A DNA stretch of 64,000 nt. It comes from Synaphobranchus kaupii (taxonomy: Eukaryota > Chordata > Actinopteri > Anguilliformes > Synaphobranchidae). The stretch lies in the NCBI GenBank assembly GCA_029718625.1, contig CM056388.1:1932651-1996650 (forward strand), written 5' to 3'. Made by a program: the position numbers and the translations under genes. This document shows positions 1-12,912 of this stretch, piece by piece. Every line of letters starts with the position of its first letter. Within the stretch, counting starts at the first letter, position 1. The notes under the pieces were generated by a model. That model saw only the letters and a list, made by a program, of their open reading frames with translations. It searched no databases and was not told where the DNA came from.

Positions 1-1840
1 TTTTAGAATCAACTTTTCAAGGAGAGTATCTACAAAGATTACACAGCTCAAAAAATTATTGGATAAGCCTTTTCTAATTTGTTGCAATGAACATGTCCAC
101 ATCACAATAGGAATAGGCTACTTTTAGACCTAGAGCCTACTGCTACTGGGAGGTCGATCCTTGAAGTTACAGGGTTTCCCCCCCCCCGAAGTGTGGATTA
201 AAAACGAATATTTTACATAGCTTTCATGCTGTGATGTGTGTCGTGAGGTACTAATGTTAATGGAATCACATAGGCACTATTTAACAGAAATACCACTTGA
301 ATGTTGAGGCAAGCCGTTCTAGACGGTTAATGGGAGGATGGGTTTGGCGATTTCATAGCGATGAAATGCTTTTGTTTCAATTAACTCAAGTCGTTTGAGA
401 GACGGCAGAATGTGTAGGCTGTCTAACGTGCATCTATTTTAATGATTACTGGGTCCAGTTTTTTGGCCCAAAACTCTTATTACATTTCTGCTTGGTTTAT
501 ATTGTATGATATTTGGCTAGGCGACTATCGCTTACATGTATGTTGTTGCTGCGTGGTGTAAATACCTTCTTGATGAGAGAAGCCAGTTGGATCCAATCCT
601 AAACCAACAAAATTGAGATGTTTTTTTATTTTTTTTGGAGGACGATAGTGGGTGTGGTACAACGAGAGGGGTGTAGGAACACGTTAACCCTGCGTTTTAG
701 AGTTCATTTCATAATGACTGTGGTTTATTTACGATGATGACCAAAAGCTTCAATTTTAGGCAAGCCGTTCTATGTGGGCGATTGATTCGAATTCTATGTA
801 GCAATTGGGGATTTTCCGATTTTCCATGACGTATTGCATTGACGTCTTATTAATTATACAATATTAATGTCTATCGAAGGATGCTTTGCCATCTTAAGAT
901 CGCATTATGTCAGACATAAATCTATGTATGCCATGAAGAACAATGTCCAGGATTTACATCATCGGGCTTTTAAACAGTCACTTCAACAAATTCTTTCATT
1001 GTTTGCATATAGAGCTTGCATTTAGAAAGAGATTACGTTTTTAGCTGATTTAAGGTTGACGTTAAATCAGTGGGGTTCTAACTGCTGAAAGTGTGGACAC
1101 CTGGTAACTGACACTTACTGAGCCAAACTGCGTTGTTGTAAGATAGCCTACGTTTAAGGAAGAAATTCTCAAAGAAAGTATGCTAAACTCCTGTCTGCAA
1201 TTAACAAGTAACCGTAATTGATCAAAATGGTGCCTTCAACTAAAACCAGCACATGGCCAAGAACTGAAGAGATATTTAGAATCTAGTCTCACCAGTGCAT
1301 GTGCACTGTGCGTGTGTTCAAGCCACCGATATAGTTCGGCGGTTCAAGCAGGTTCCGTGACATCTGACGCAGCCTAGGTTGTGCAGGGAAAGGGAGGGGT
1401 GAAATAAAGACTCCTACGCACGAGCACGAAGTGGATGGTCTTTACTCAATACAGGGTTCGGCTCCTTTGGGCGTCAGACCAAGCTTTCAATGAGGATTTG
1501 CTGATTTTGCATGCTTTGGCTATGATATTCTGGATAGTTGTATAGATAGTGGGGTCAAAATAGGCCTAAAAGGGGTTGGAACCCTTTATGTGAGTGTATT
1601 TCAGACAATAAAGGAAATAAAAATCAGATTTTGGAGGGATTATTTCACAGAACTCATAGAACACATATTTATCTAAATATTCATTCTGCCATCTACCACC
1701 TCCTCTCCGTACCCCGGAAACAGATCTTTTTTTATTTTGTTTCTGATTTTTTCCAATTTTCTCCCAATTTGGTAGCCAATTGGACCCCTATTCGAATTCA
1801 ATTCCCCCCGTGTAGCAACCGCTAGAGAATCTGCTGATGC
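1..1840. other. Intergenic, no gene recognised
   Basis: I see no convincing coding sequence here. The stretch is AT-rich with short homopolymers (a C run near 179-187). Positions 505-815 belong to a block duplicated at 35495-35770. Positions about 800-960 resemble degraded CAG-type hAT repeats seen elsewhere in the window. Confidence 0.6.
505..815 (+). repeat. Segmental-duplication block, copy 1
   Basis: This block matches 35495-35770 in the same orientation. Shared words include GCCAGTTGGATCCAA, GCGTTTTAGAGT and GGCAAGCCGTTCT in the same order, with small indels between them. I read it as part of the 5' flank that was duplicated along with IFITM genes A and C. It has no coding content. Confidence 0.7.
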
Positions 1841-1849
1841 ACAACCCCG

Positions 1850-2100
1850 TCTGCTGGTAGTAGGAAGGAGGTTTGATTCCAATTCGCCCAGGGCCGTTCT
1901 GTGCAGCGATTCTCTGTGAGCCCCTCCCCCCACCCGGGAGCAGCCGCCAATTGCCGCTCCCACAGGGCACCGGCCATGCTCGGATCTGGCAGGATCGGGG
2001 CGCGAACCCCAATTGGAGTTGTATGGAGTTGTAGTTGTACGGTACACCGACTGAAACCCGGCGCTTTTACCGCTGTACCACCGCGGCGGCTCGGAAACGG
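1850..2100 (-). repeat. tRNA-derived SINE-like element
   Basis: Read on the minus strand, there is a pol III A-box-like word TGGTACAGCGG (2070-2080) followed about 60 bp later by a B-box-like word GGTTCGCGCCCC (1997-2008). This is the layout of a tRNA-derived SINE head. The family is not assigned. The protein-like reading frames across it on both strands are incidental. Confidence 0.5.
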
Positions 2101-2564
2101 ATCTTTGTGTCCTAATCTTGTAATGGGGGGAGTTGGGTTCGGAGGGCCAGATGCAACAGTGAGAGATCAAAAAGTATCTCCGATAATCGGAAACACCACT
2201 AGAGTGAAAAGTATTCACGAACAGAGAGAAAAGGATAACAAAGAATGGAGCAAAAGACTCCCGGCCAAACGAAAAACAACCCTAAAAACAGGGCAAGGCT
2301 CAACACATTGAGCAGAAAATCGATAAACAGAATTTACCTTTGAGTCTCAGTAGAAAAGAGACTAAACAAAGGGAGAAAAACAGAAATGAAAATAATATTT
2401 CTGTGGTACTGGAAAAAATAAGCTCGTAGATACGAGTGCAGGCAAAGGAAATGCCTCTCCTCCTCACACGAGGGTTTAGTAAAAAGAGAAGTGAAAAGAA
2501 ACCAAGAAAACAATTCCTCCAACTCACAAACTCAGCGAGTAACAAATAAGAGGAAGTAGAAAAT

Positions 2565-2903
2565 AGCATATCTATATCTGTTATTGATGTGTGTCTTAAT
2601 TCCTGTTCTTTGTCCCTGAGAAGTTGCCATAATTTCATGCGTCAGGAATGCAAATTTCTTCCCAGCTAGATGTGCTATCAATGGCGTATGATCTGGAAAC
2701 ACTTTTTACTCTTTTTGTTTTCAACTACACAACTCCCTCTCACCCTACCCTTAAAATGGTGAAGTGCGTCCTACTCTCCACCTCCTCTCTCCGTCCCTCC
2801 CTCTCTCCCTACTTTCTCCCCCTCTTCCCGTAATTTCCCTCGTTCTCCCAACCTCTCTAGCTTTCCCACAGAATGGTTATACGGGCAGGATATCTGTACG
2901 TTA
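2565..2903 (+). repeat. Triplicated noncoding block, copy 1 of 3
   Basis: About 330 bp shared with 9381-9721 and 36245-36565, all in the same orientation. It runs from a TGTGTCTTAATTCCTG word, through a pyrimidine-rich CTCTCTCCC tract, to GGCAGGATATCTGTACGT. There is no open frame conserved between the copies. It marks duplicated 5'-flank DNA of the IFITM array. Confidence 0.75.
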
Positions 2904-3898
2904 AAAAACAGTAAACAGGAACAGTAGAAAAATATCCTGTATATTCCGCCATCGTTGATTATTGGTTCTAAATCTGTTTATGAACTGCGGCGCTGCGGAA
3001 ATGCCTAGCTGCAGTGAGCTTCCTAAACCAGCAGGGGGCAACAACTGCACTGTGCAGGAGTTTGACCAAGCCACTCTGTCCTTTCATGACCATTTGGGTA
3101 TGTCAAGGCCACTCGTGACATCACCCGTTTCTGCAAAGACACATGCGCAAGACCACGCCTTCACTGTCCGCTTCTCCACTGTAGGTAAGCTACTTGCGAT
3201 GTTTACAGGAATGTGGGGGGTGGGGGGGGGGGTGAGTGGGGCATCAGGCCCGCTGGAGACTTACAAAGTATCTGGTGGCGTACGTTAATATGCCAAAGGA
3301 TTTGTTTGGTTTACAAAACACATACATCCACAGTTTTAACTACAGTCTTGAAATGGCACATATTCCTGTCTTTGACGAGCACACTTCAGGGAAAGACATT
3401 TTCATAATTCATAAGCAGGCTCTTTTTTGTAACTGTGGTGCCTGGTCTTGTCTGTGATCCGGTAACGTGACCAATCAATGTGCACCAATTCAGCCCCACC
3501 CTCCTCCCCCCAACACACAGTTTTCGCTTTTAATAAAACCAAATTGGTTATTGTGCTAGACTCCATTGGAAAGCATAGTTTCGGTATGAGTGATAGGATC
3601 TATGGTCTATTTGGCCCACGCCCCAGAAGCTCGCGCAATGTCCGTCTCCACACGCCCATCCCACCACATCCTGACTGGCACAACGGGTTCATATACCGCT
3701 TTCAGCACTGTTCTAAACCCCTCTGAGTGCATGCACGTCACTGTCTCAGGTTTCTAAGTACCTGTATAGCGTACAGTCTGGGGAATACTGAAATGAATGG
3801 TAACAATATCCAGATGAGTTTTGGCTTTGGGGAGGGAGGGTGGGTGGGATTATACTGCTGAGCGTGTGCGTCAGTAGGCAGTTGCTAGCATGTCGTCA

Positions 3899-4190
3899 CT
3901 GCTGGTGGGGGGTGTGGCAGGGAGAGGGGCCAGCAGGGGTTATGCCTGTACTGTGTCAGTGCTGTGTCACTGCTGGTGGGGGGTGTGGCAGGGAGAGGGG
4001 CCAGCAGGGGTTATGCCTGTACTGTGTCAGTGCTGTGTCACTGCTGGTGGGGGGTGTGGCAGGGAGAGGGGCCAGCAGGGGTTATGCCTGTACTGTGTCA
4101 GTGCTGTGGCACTGCTGCTGGGGGGTGTGGCAGGGAGAGGGGCCAGCAGGGGTTATGCCTGTACAGTGTCAGTGCTGGTGGGGGGGTTGG
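3899..4190 (+). repeat. 71-bp GC-rich minisatellite, about 4 copies
   Basis: The CTGCTGG word recurs at 3899, 3970, 4041 and 4112, giving an exact 71-bp period, with a partial fifth unit. Because 71 is not a multiple of three, the array stays open in several frames and produces overlapping Gly/Cys-rich frames that I do not regard as genes. Confidence 0.9.
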
Positions 4191-4267
4191 GTGGGTGGTG
4201 TCCGTCAGTAGGATGTCAGTTGTGGTAGAGGTGCCTGGGTAGATGTATAGCAGACATATAGAAACAT

Positions 4268-4660
4268 ATGAAACATCCATCCATCCATCCATTATCTAAC
4301 GCGCTTATTCCTGATCAGGGTCGCGGGGGGTGCTGGAGCCTATCCCAGCATGCGTCGGGCGAGAGGCAGGAATACACCCTGGACAGGCCGCCAATCCATC
4401 ATAGGGCACGCACACCATTCACTCACACACTCATACCTATGGGCAATCTAGAGTCTCCAATTAGCCTAACCTGCATGTCTTTGGACTGTGGGAGGAAACC
4501 GGAGTACCCGGAGGAAACCCATGCAGACACGGGGGAGAAAATGCAAACTCCGCACAGAAAGGCCGTCGGCCGGGATTGGAACTCAGTACCTTCTTGCTGT
4601 GAGGCGACAGTGCTAACCACTGCACCACCATGCCACCCCACAGTTCATTATTATTATTAT
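4268..4660 (+). repeat. Fish-type dispersed repeat with (ATCC)n head
   Basis: It begins with an ATCC microsatellite, followed by the motif GATCAGGGTCGCGGGGG and a block ending in GCACCACCATGCC. This resembles a very common dispersed repeat of fish genomes that I associate with LINE/SINE 3' regions. The class assignment is from memory and not verified. Confidence 0.6.
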
Positions 4661-4905
4661 TATTATGACTAGTAGCAGTAACTCAGTACCTTCTTGCTGT
4701 GAGGCGACAGTGCTAACCACTGCACTACCATGCCACCCCACAGTTCATTATTATTATTATTATTATGACTAGTAGCAGTAACTCAGTACCTTCTTGCTGT
4801 GAGGCGACAGTGCTAACCACTGCACCACCATGCCGCCCCACAGTTCATTATTATTATTATTATGAGTAGTAGCAGTAACTCGGTACCTTCTTGCTGTGAG
4901 GCGCA
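4581..4905 (+). repeat. 100-bp tandem repeat, about 3.2 copies
   Basis: The word ACTCAGTACC starts at 4581, 4681 and 4781, and as ACTCGGTACC at 4877. Each unit holds a (TTA)n tract. It is a local tandem expansion of the 3' end of the dispersed repeat beginning at 4268; the last unit is 4 bp shorter because its TTA run is contracted. Confidence 0.9.
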
Positions 4906-4985
4906 TATGAAACATATGTAAGAAAATAGAGGCATGACTAATAAAGTAACAATAGTGATTGATTAACTCAGATTTTGTTAATATA

Positions 4986-5521
4986 CACTGCCTGGCCAAA
5001 AAAAAAGTCGCCGTTTCACCCGTCATGCATAGTGCCCACTGTACAAGCCTCTGGAGGCAGTGTTATGATCTGGGGTTGCTTCAATTGGTCAGGTCTAGGC
5101 TCAGCAACGTTATGCAGCAATAAAATTAAGTCAGTTGAGTACCTGAATGTACTGAATGACTAGGTTATCCCATCAATGGGCATATTCCAGGATGACAATG
5201 CCAAGATTCATCGGGCTCAAATTGTGAAAGAGTGGTTCAGGGAGCATGAGGAATAATTTTCACACATGAATTGGCCACCAGAGTCCTGACATTAACCCCA
5301 TTGAAAGTCTTTGGGATGCGCTGGAGAAGACTTGATGGAGTGGTTCGACTCTCCCGTTGTCAATCCAAGATCTCGGCCAAAAATACTCTGGACAGAAATA
5401 AATGTTGTGACGTTGCATAAGGTTGTCGAAACAATGCCACGACGAATGCACGCCGTAATCAAAGCTAAAGGCCGTCCAACAAAATATTAGAGTGTGCAAC
5501 TTTTTTTTTGGCCAGGCAGTG
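4986..5521 (+). mobile_element. Internally deleted Tc1-like transposon
   Basis: Inverted termini CACTGCCTGGCCAAAAAAAA and its reverse complement (ending at 5521) are flanked by TA on both sides (4984-4985, 5522-5523), as expected for Tc1/mariner insertion. The interior holds only a broken C-terminal transposase relic: residues resembling the mid-domain GGSVMIWG motif, then a degraded D-D-N-A box, then a degraded NPIE box. The element is only 536 bp and carries stops, so it is non-autonomous. Confidence 0.85.
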
Positions 5522-7902
5522 TAGTTCATTTGTGACATTTTAACTATGACAATTTGCCGATACATTTCCACACAGCACCACACAAAATTGTGAACTATTG
5601 TAAGACAGGATTTAACACCCCAGAGCACCTAAGGAGAATGCAATACCGGGAAGTGGCAATCAAGTGACGCATCTGGTGCCGGGATTTTTGCTGGGACCAT
5701 CTGGCCTAAGGTTTACGGTGTCCAAGAATGTCCTAGGATTTTATGATCCTGGGAGAGACCCTGGTCTGTTTGAAACTCCCGCGCACGGACAATGCAAGAG
5801 TGCCTTGCAATCCAATCCCTTTCATTCAAATAATGCCCACACAGCATGGTATAACAGTACAGACTGCTTTGGTCTTCAAAAAGCCTAAAAACCTTAAAAT
5901 GTGATGAATATTTATGCTACATTGTACAGTATATACTGGAAATAGTCCTGACACTGGAACATACATTGTACACTGTTTTTTTATATATTGTTCAGTTTCT
6001 AAGTGTTACATGAATAGATACACACATTTAATGTACCTGACTGAACAGGGGAAACTAGGGTATAATGTAATGTTCTCAACAGGAATCCTGGGACTGTTTG
6101 TGGCATTAATATTAATCACATTTGAAAACTATGCAGAGATGGGATTCTCATGACAACACGAACGTAGACCTATTCATGTTTGATATCGTTTTGATGGTCT
6201 CGGTATGTGTGGTACAATGGCCTATATTTCCTAAATGGTCAACATGGAGGAAATAAATATTTCAAAACTCAGGAGTAAACTGCCACTGTGGAATTATACC
6301 ATGGGAAACTCTTTCTGCCAAACCCCCCTTGGAGGGGGGACGAAAAGTGCAATATTAGCCTTTTGGCCAGTTTATGGTTTTACGATCATCCACAGCCAGA
6401 TCAAACACAGAATTTGGGCATATAATCAAAGGAAGCGAAGAACTAGGGGAAGCTGTAGCCAGACTCTCCCGCACATCTCACTTTGTGTCTTGTGTGTAGC
6501 GATTGCCAGGTATGACTTAGTATTTTACTCTATACTCTATTTTGAATATGTTGTGTTGTAACTTGTAACCATGATTAATTATTTTAAAGTAAAGAACCTA
6601 CCTGGTAAACTGTTAAACTTGATTTGTGTGGTTTCTCTGAAAAAGACCTTCTATCTCTGTTAACACGGTAAAGAGTTGATTAATTTCCTCAGTCTGGGTT
6701 ACCCCCTCTGCTGATCTAGGGAGATTGACTAGTTAAGCTTAATGTATCATGAGTATTGCACCTGTAGAACTATGTCTTAAGTTAGATCATCTCTGCATGA
6801 CGTTTATACATGTTGAGAACGGGTTTTGCCAATATTATCTTCTCGGGTCCCTGAGTCTTTTTGGATAGGCTATACCTAATGAAGTGGCCTCTTCCGCAAC
6901 CTCTGAGATAAATGCAGACATCTAGTCAGCCGTGAGTGGTGTACATAAACGGCCGTATGTAGCACCCGGTGGAACCAGCGCATCCAGTTCAGAGAACAGG
7001 TTCAAGAGTATGAGAGTACTTTAACACATCAACTATAAATTCTACATTGCAATTAGATACTAATAATTAAATTGGAGTCAGATACATATGAGTATAGAAT
7101 CAGCGTTGGTGGCTGACAGTTAATATAATATACACAGGCTGCCTTTTTGGATAAGCTGGGGTCAGCCTGCAGACCAGACTTAGAGCGGGAGGCAAAGTGG
7201 TACTATTGCCTCTGACACGTGGCCAATTACTAGTTGATCCCGCAAATTTAAAGAAGCAGTCTCATCCGGTTGTAAGAACAGTAACATTTCAAAACTCTTA
7301 CCTTTTCCCACAGCAACAGAGGAAAATATCACGCTTAAACCTTCGTTCCGTGCTATTCCCTCATTGGTCTAGCTGATTTACACTATCTAATGGATTTAAA
7401 CAAACAAGCGGGTTCAGCTGCGACTGGGACAAAAGGGTAACGTTCAACAAACTAAATAAGATAGTGACTAAAAAAAGAACATGTAGCCTTGGTTACAGAT
7501 TACTGGGAGATCATTCACCTTCGCCTGCTTGTAGCTCTGTGTGGATGCATGCAAACCAGAGGTTATTACAGTACTATTCCTCATCACACCATCAGTATCT
7601 TTAACATGAAATTAAAAACGTACACATAAAACAACTTTGAAAAACAAAAACCGCATTCTAAAAACTAGTTTGGACTTACACAGACGCAAATAGATACCAA
7701 TGGATGGGATGAATGGATGAAGGGGTTTGAGTACTTGGCGGCCTCAGGGAATGGCCAAAAACTCAACTGCATCTTCGTTATTGAATCGTGTCAAGCAAAA
7801 TCATGCATTGGTTCTTATAAGTATTATGGGTATACCTGGGTTGTAAATATGACTGTAAACTCCTTAGTTTGGCAGGAGGCATATAGATAGAGTTCAGTGA
7901 TG
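5522..7902. other. Intergenic, no gene recognised
   Basis: AT-rich unique-looking DNA. Short open frames occur but none has a recognisable domain, splice structure or homologous copy in the window. I see no tRNA, SINE box pair or tandem array here. Confidence 0.5.
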
Positions 7903-8330
7903 CAGGCAGGGGATGTAGACTGTGCAGGGGATGTAGACTGAGCAGGAGACGTAGACTGAGAAGGGGATGTAGACTGAGAAGGGGATGTAGACTGTGCAGG
8001 GGATGTAGACTGAGCAGGGGATGTAGACTGTGCAGGGGATGTAGACTGAGCAGGGGATGTAGACTGAGCAGGGGATGTAGACTGTGCAGGGGATGTAGAC
8101 TGAGCAGGGGATGTAGACTGTGCAGGGGATGTAGACCGAGCAGGGGATGTAGACTGAGCAGGGGATGTAGACTGTGCAGGGGATGTAGACCGAGCAGGAG
8201 ATGTAGACTGAGCAGGGGATGTAGACTGTGCAGGGGATGTAGACTGAGCAGGGGATGTAGACTGTGCAGGGGATGTAGACTGTGCAGGGGATGTAGACTG
8301 AGCAGGAGATGTAGACTGAGCAGGGGATGT
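7903..8330 (+). repeat. 18-bp minisatellite, about 24 copies
   Basis: Unit GCAGGGGATGTAGACTGA, with a second-order alternation between ACTGAG and ACTGTG variants. The period is six codons, so the minus strand stays open and reads as a repeated hexapeptide (S/T-V-Y-I-P-C). I treat that frame as a by-product of the array: it has no non-repetitive conserved part. Confidence 0.9.
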
Positions 8331-8671
8331 TTAACTCTTTCAGCATTGCAAAAGTCCAGCAGGCACAGCTACTGACGCTGTGAGCAGCAGCGGGGAACGG
8401 GCTATAGCTCAGTTTTAGAGACGATGCTCTTTTTATTAGGGTAAACCGCCATGCAGACCAAAGCTTGTATGGTTGGGTCAACATTTCAAGTCGTAAATTC
8501 AAAGTTACCCCTGCCATACATACGTGGCTTTAGCCTATCACTGGCCAGTTTTCCGCTTGGCTTGTGGCGACCAAGCCTTGATTGGCAGTGCAGGTGGGGG
8601 TGTGTCTCATGGCCACGACCCTTCCTCTTGTTCCGCAGCGGAGTTGGCCGTAGAGTTGGTGCCACCGCAGC

Positions 8672-8740
8672 GCGCCCTTAGGCCCGAAACATACCCTACG
8701 TAAATACGCGAAGGTGGGTATGTTTCTGGCCTAAGGGCGC
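8672..8740. repeat. Short perfect-looking hairpin
   Basis: GCGCCCTTAGGCC and a following AACATACC are mirrored by GGTATGTTT and GGCCTAAGGGCGC, giving arms of about 25 bp around a 20-bp loop containing TACGTAAATACGCG. It could be a tiny inverted-repeat transposon remnant; no function is evident. Confidence 0.6.
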
Positions 8741-9380
8741 ATCCTGGGCATTGTGGCACAGTGGTTACTGTCACCGGGCCAGATCCGCAAGATGTTCCAG
8801 CACAGCTCCCACAGAGGTGATGTCATCATTTGTTGTTCTCCTGCAGCGGCTCTCCTAACTGGCGTCAGTTTGTCTGAAAAACATTAGTCCTTAACGTTGA
8901 TCATCCGTGCGTGCTGCAGCTGGTTAGTTTACTCTTTCCACACACTTTGCCAAAATAGAATGAGTTGCATTCGCCTGAAATCAATCGTTTAGGAAAATTG
9001 CACTAACTATTGTCGGCTGTTTTTTTTTTATCAGCTATATAACAGGGACTGAAAGGGCTTTGTGAAAACCGCTTTTCACTTGAGGAATACCGGCTTTCAG
9101 TACTCTCCCCTGTCATGTGGTTTGACCTGCCTAAGGCGAGCAGTGGCCTCATTATCAGCCCGCTGAATGGATGTGGTACTGTTACACACCTGCTTAAATT
9201 CACAGCTAAAGAATCGCAGCTGAAAAATAACCTAGAACTGCGTCAAACTGGAAGTGGCTCATTGTTTCCAGGCATTGTGTTCATATCCTTCCCGATGTGG
9301 CCCTGCGCCTGCCGTTTCCTGCACAGAACCTTGGATCTGATCTACCTGCGTCTATAAACTCCAAACTGGTCCTGTTTTTC

Positions 9381-9721
9381 ATTTGTGTCTTAATTCCTGA
9401 TCTTTGTCCGTGACAAGTTGCCATGGTTTCATGTGTCGGGAATGCTAATTTTCTCCCAGTTATATGTGCTATCCGTGGACCGTATGCTCTGGAAACATGT
9501 TTTACTGTTTTCTGTTTTCAATTACGCAACTCTCACAGAACAAAATGGTGAAGTCGGTTCAAGTGCGTACAAGCAAAACACTCTCCACCTCTTCTCTCTC
9601 CCCTCCCTCCCTCTCTCCCTACTTTCTCCCCCTCTTCCCGTAACTTCCCTCATTCTCCCACCCTCTCTATCTTTGTCACGGAATGGTTACGGTGTACACT
9701 AGGGGCAGGATATCTGTACGT
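9381..9721 (+). repeat. Triplicated noncoding block, copy 2 of 3
   Basis: Same block as 2565-2903 and 36245-36565, with the pyrimidine-rich CTCTCTCCC tract and the GGCAGGATATCTGTACGT end. It lies about 5.7 kb upstream of IFITM gene A. Confidence 0.75.
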
Positions 9722-12650
9722 GCACTCCTCCAAAATATGAGCCGTGTCCATGCAGCTAAATACCCCATCCCTCTTTCCCCTCATTTCAACTTTCTATCAT
9801 GGTATATGGAGCCATTCTAACCCCCATGCCCACGCCCCTTCTCCCCCAGCACAAATGGGTGTGTTTCAGTGGCAAACATGGCCACTGCTGTCGATGAGTG
9901 CTTATTGTGTGCGAAAATTACTGGCTGCTTCCCAACCTTTCTCTCTAGCAATGTGTTTAGGTCTTACTCTGAGGTTTATCAGGACAGAGAGAGAGAGAAA
10001 GAGCTTTGAGAAGCTGCTCAAAGAATGAGCTCCTGAAACAAAAACATTTTTTTTGTATTTCTAAGTGAAACAAGATACATATTGATTAAAATCATACATA
10101 TAAATTAAAACAAAAGAAGAAGAGGAAAAGAACTAAAGGAACAATACAAAAAAACAAAGAAAGAAAGGATAGGATAACAAATAACACAAAGCCAGGAGAA
10201 AGCTAAGGATACGCTAAGTGCTAATCTAAAAGACAACATAAAAAGGCAGAGGTAAGCACTGTCCCAGAATAACTAAATAAATTATAGAAACACTGACTTT
10301 GTGCTTAATAAAATCTGGAAAACAGTATGTTAACTTTAACAAACTTAAATATTAGAAGTGTTAGCATTAGCAAAGCTATAAGTGGCTAAGTCAGTTTCCA
10401 GAATTGGCTAACAATCTAAGCCGAGCCAGAGTGGCAATTACAGACAGTTGAAAAGTAACAATTTTTTGGAACCGTTACCATGGCAACCAGAGACACTGCT
10501 ATCCAAAGATAAGACCGCAGCACTGAGGCAGGACAACCAGGCCCTGAGAGCCCAGCTGTTATCCCCTTCAATTGAGCGCCTATCCTGTCTCGGAAGGAAA
10601 TGAATACTTTGTCGGACTATACTGGCAGGTTGACAGTTCGTTCAGCCCTTCAGACATTTAGTATTCGAGTATTGGTCTTGACGAGTGTGTCTCATCATAG
10701 GAGAGGAAGAAGCGCTACTGATACTGTCAAGCCTGCTGCTATAGTGAATTAAACTGATCCTGGGTGCGTCCCAATACTCGAAAAATGCATCCTCCTTTCC
10801 TCCACTACCACCTCCTCTCCTCTGTGCCCTCAAAACTGATTACATATTAATGGCTGCATGTTAATTAATGTCTTGGCGAAAACCGCATTGTCAGGTACAT
10901 TGTATACTGTACATGCGACTACTTGTACTTGAAACGTAAAGGCAGTTTTTCATACTTCTTTGAAGGAGTGGAGGAGACGAGTGGAGGAAAGGAGGTGAGG
11001 AGTGAAGAATATTGGGACCTCTGTAGTCAAAGGCTAACTGTTCTTTTTTGTAGTTCTCTACCCATCTTTGGTGTGAATTTTTGTATTGAAGTGATAAGAA
11101 ATTGCATTCTGAATGCAGTCAAGCATAATTGTATTATTTGTGCAGATGTAATGAAGAGAAATTGATAATATACTTGCATATTTTCTTCATGGTCTTTACG
11201 GGCCGTTTCACAAGAGAATCTGAGAGTTTTCATGGAATTTATTCCTGTGCTCATTTCCAGCTGATCTTAAAAACAATGAACTCTCCCTTTGTGGCCTCTT
11301 AGTCAGAAGTTCAACTCTGTTTGCTTGGGAAGTTTCAAGTGGTAAACAGGATAACCCCTTTTTCGAAAATACGGCCGTCCTCTTTATCATAAAGGGATTT
11401 ATTTTCATGATTAAGGGACACAGGCATGCCCGCACAGGCACTGTAATGCAAGCACAGGCAGCGGAGAGACTGAACGACCAGACAAAAGATGGAATTCGTC
11501 AGTTGTCTGCAGAGCATGAGGCCTGCAAGATCTATGACTCCCTAATGACATCTTGCTTTGAATTTTCCACTGCGCTGTTGAAAAATAAAAAGTGACACAA
11601 AAGCCGTCTTAATATTGGAATCGTGACAGGTTTTTTTAAAATATCTGTTTGCGACATGCAGCACACAGTGGACTCTAGCCTGCTGTCTCCTTTACTTTTA
11701 ATCCTCATTTCCCCTGTGTACACACCATGGGCCACATGTATAAACAGTGCTGAGCAGAAAAATGCCCTCAGAAAGCCGCGTAAGCGAGTTTCCACGCAGA
11801 AATTCAGATGTATAATATAACACGTGCTGTGAGAATCTACGTACCTCTGCACACGATGGACACCATATGTACGCAATGTTTGGAGTCCGTGTGATATGGC
11901 AACACCGTGACAGAAAGGCAGAGGTAGAAAATGCAAAACTTTTTTTAAGCAGATTTCCAACTTTCACCCTGAGCGTTCTTTTACGCATTCTTTTACTCAG
12001 AGTTTTATACATGTAACCCCAGGGCTGCATTCAGATCCGAATTATATGCTTTCTTCCTGTCGTTCTCTTCCCTTGCTTCAAGGGGGGAATCCCCAAAATG
12101 GCAGGATAAAATATGGAGGCCACTACAAGTGTGATTCGGTTCCAGTTTAAGAAAGGGGAGGGAGTAATTACATTCCCTCGCTCCCTCGTTTATCCTCCCT
12201 TCCACCAAGGGCATAAAATACAAGCTTCCAGCAAGAAGGGAATCCCACAATGCAATGTTCCACATATGGGCAGTCACATTTCAACTCTTTGGTGTTGCAG
12301 TTCCTATATGCTGTTTAGTTCCGTTTTGCTCATTTCTCGTCAATTCTCCCTTGCAGAGCACCTGATAGGTCTGCTTGCTACACGTTTTGTATGTTTTGCA
12401 TTACAATTTGTGTTGTCTATTGTAATAAGTGGGCTCTACTGATTAAACAAACTCAAATTAAAGGCAGTGCTAGGTTCCTCCTAAATTATGAATTATGAAT
12501 AATTAACTGGTGCCCCATTATTGGAGGAAACCCTTGATCCACCTCTAAAGCTGGGGCCACATTCCATGACTTTTCCAATCGTAATCATGAGTAGCACACA
12601 TTTAACAACTGTCACAAGAGACACACACATACACCAATTAAAACCACTGA
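9722..12650. other. Intergenic with small inverted-repeat elements
   Basis: No gene is recognised. Two probable MITEs are present. One spans about 10765-11019, with ends GTCCCAATACTCG and its near-inverse GAATATTGGGAC. The other spans about 11725-12017, with ends resembling GGCCACATGTATAAA and its inverse. The rest is AT-rich DNA without structure I can name. Confidence 0.5.
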
Positions 12651-12912
12651 CAGGTGAAGTGAATAACATTGATTATCCCATTGTCATTTTGGTTCTGTAC
12701 TCTAGCACTTTGAGTTTGAAAGGAAACAATGGCAAAGAGGCAGACTGTCAGCTTTAATTTGCAGGTATTTTCATCCATATCGGATGAACCATTTAGAAAT
12801 GATAAAACCTTTTGTACATAGTCCGCCCCATTTTTGGGCATCAAAAAATATTGGACAGTTTATTTTTAACAAAACCACATGTGCCACAATTATTGGCACC
12901 CCTGCTTTTATA

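Noticed and set aside
7894..8517. 207-codon minus-strand Cys/Tyr-rich ORF (repeated VYIPC)
   Set aside because: By-product of the 18-bp minisatellite. The ends outside the array show no protein similarity.
2900..9380. A decayed fourth interferon-type IFITM gene implied by the duplicated 9381 block
   Set aside because: I searched by eye for the PPPRDH, FYMN-CLGF and RDRKVVGD coding words on both strands and did not find them.
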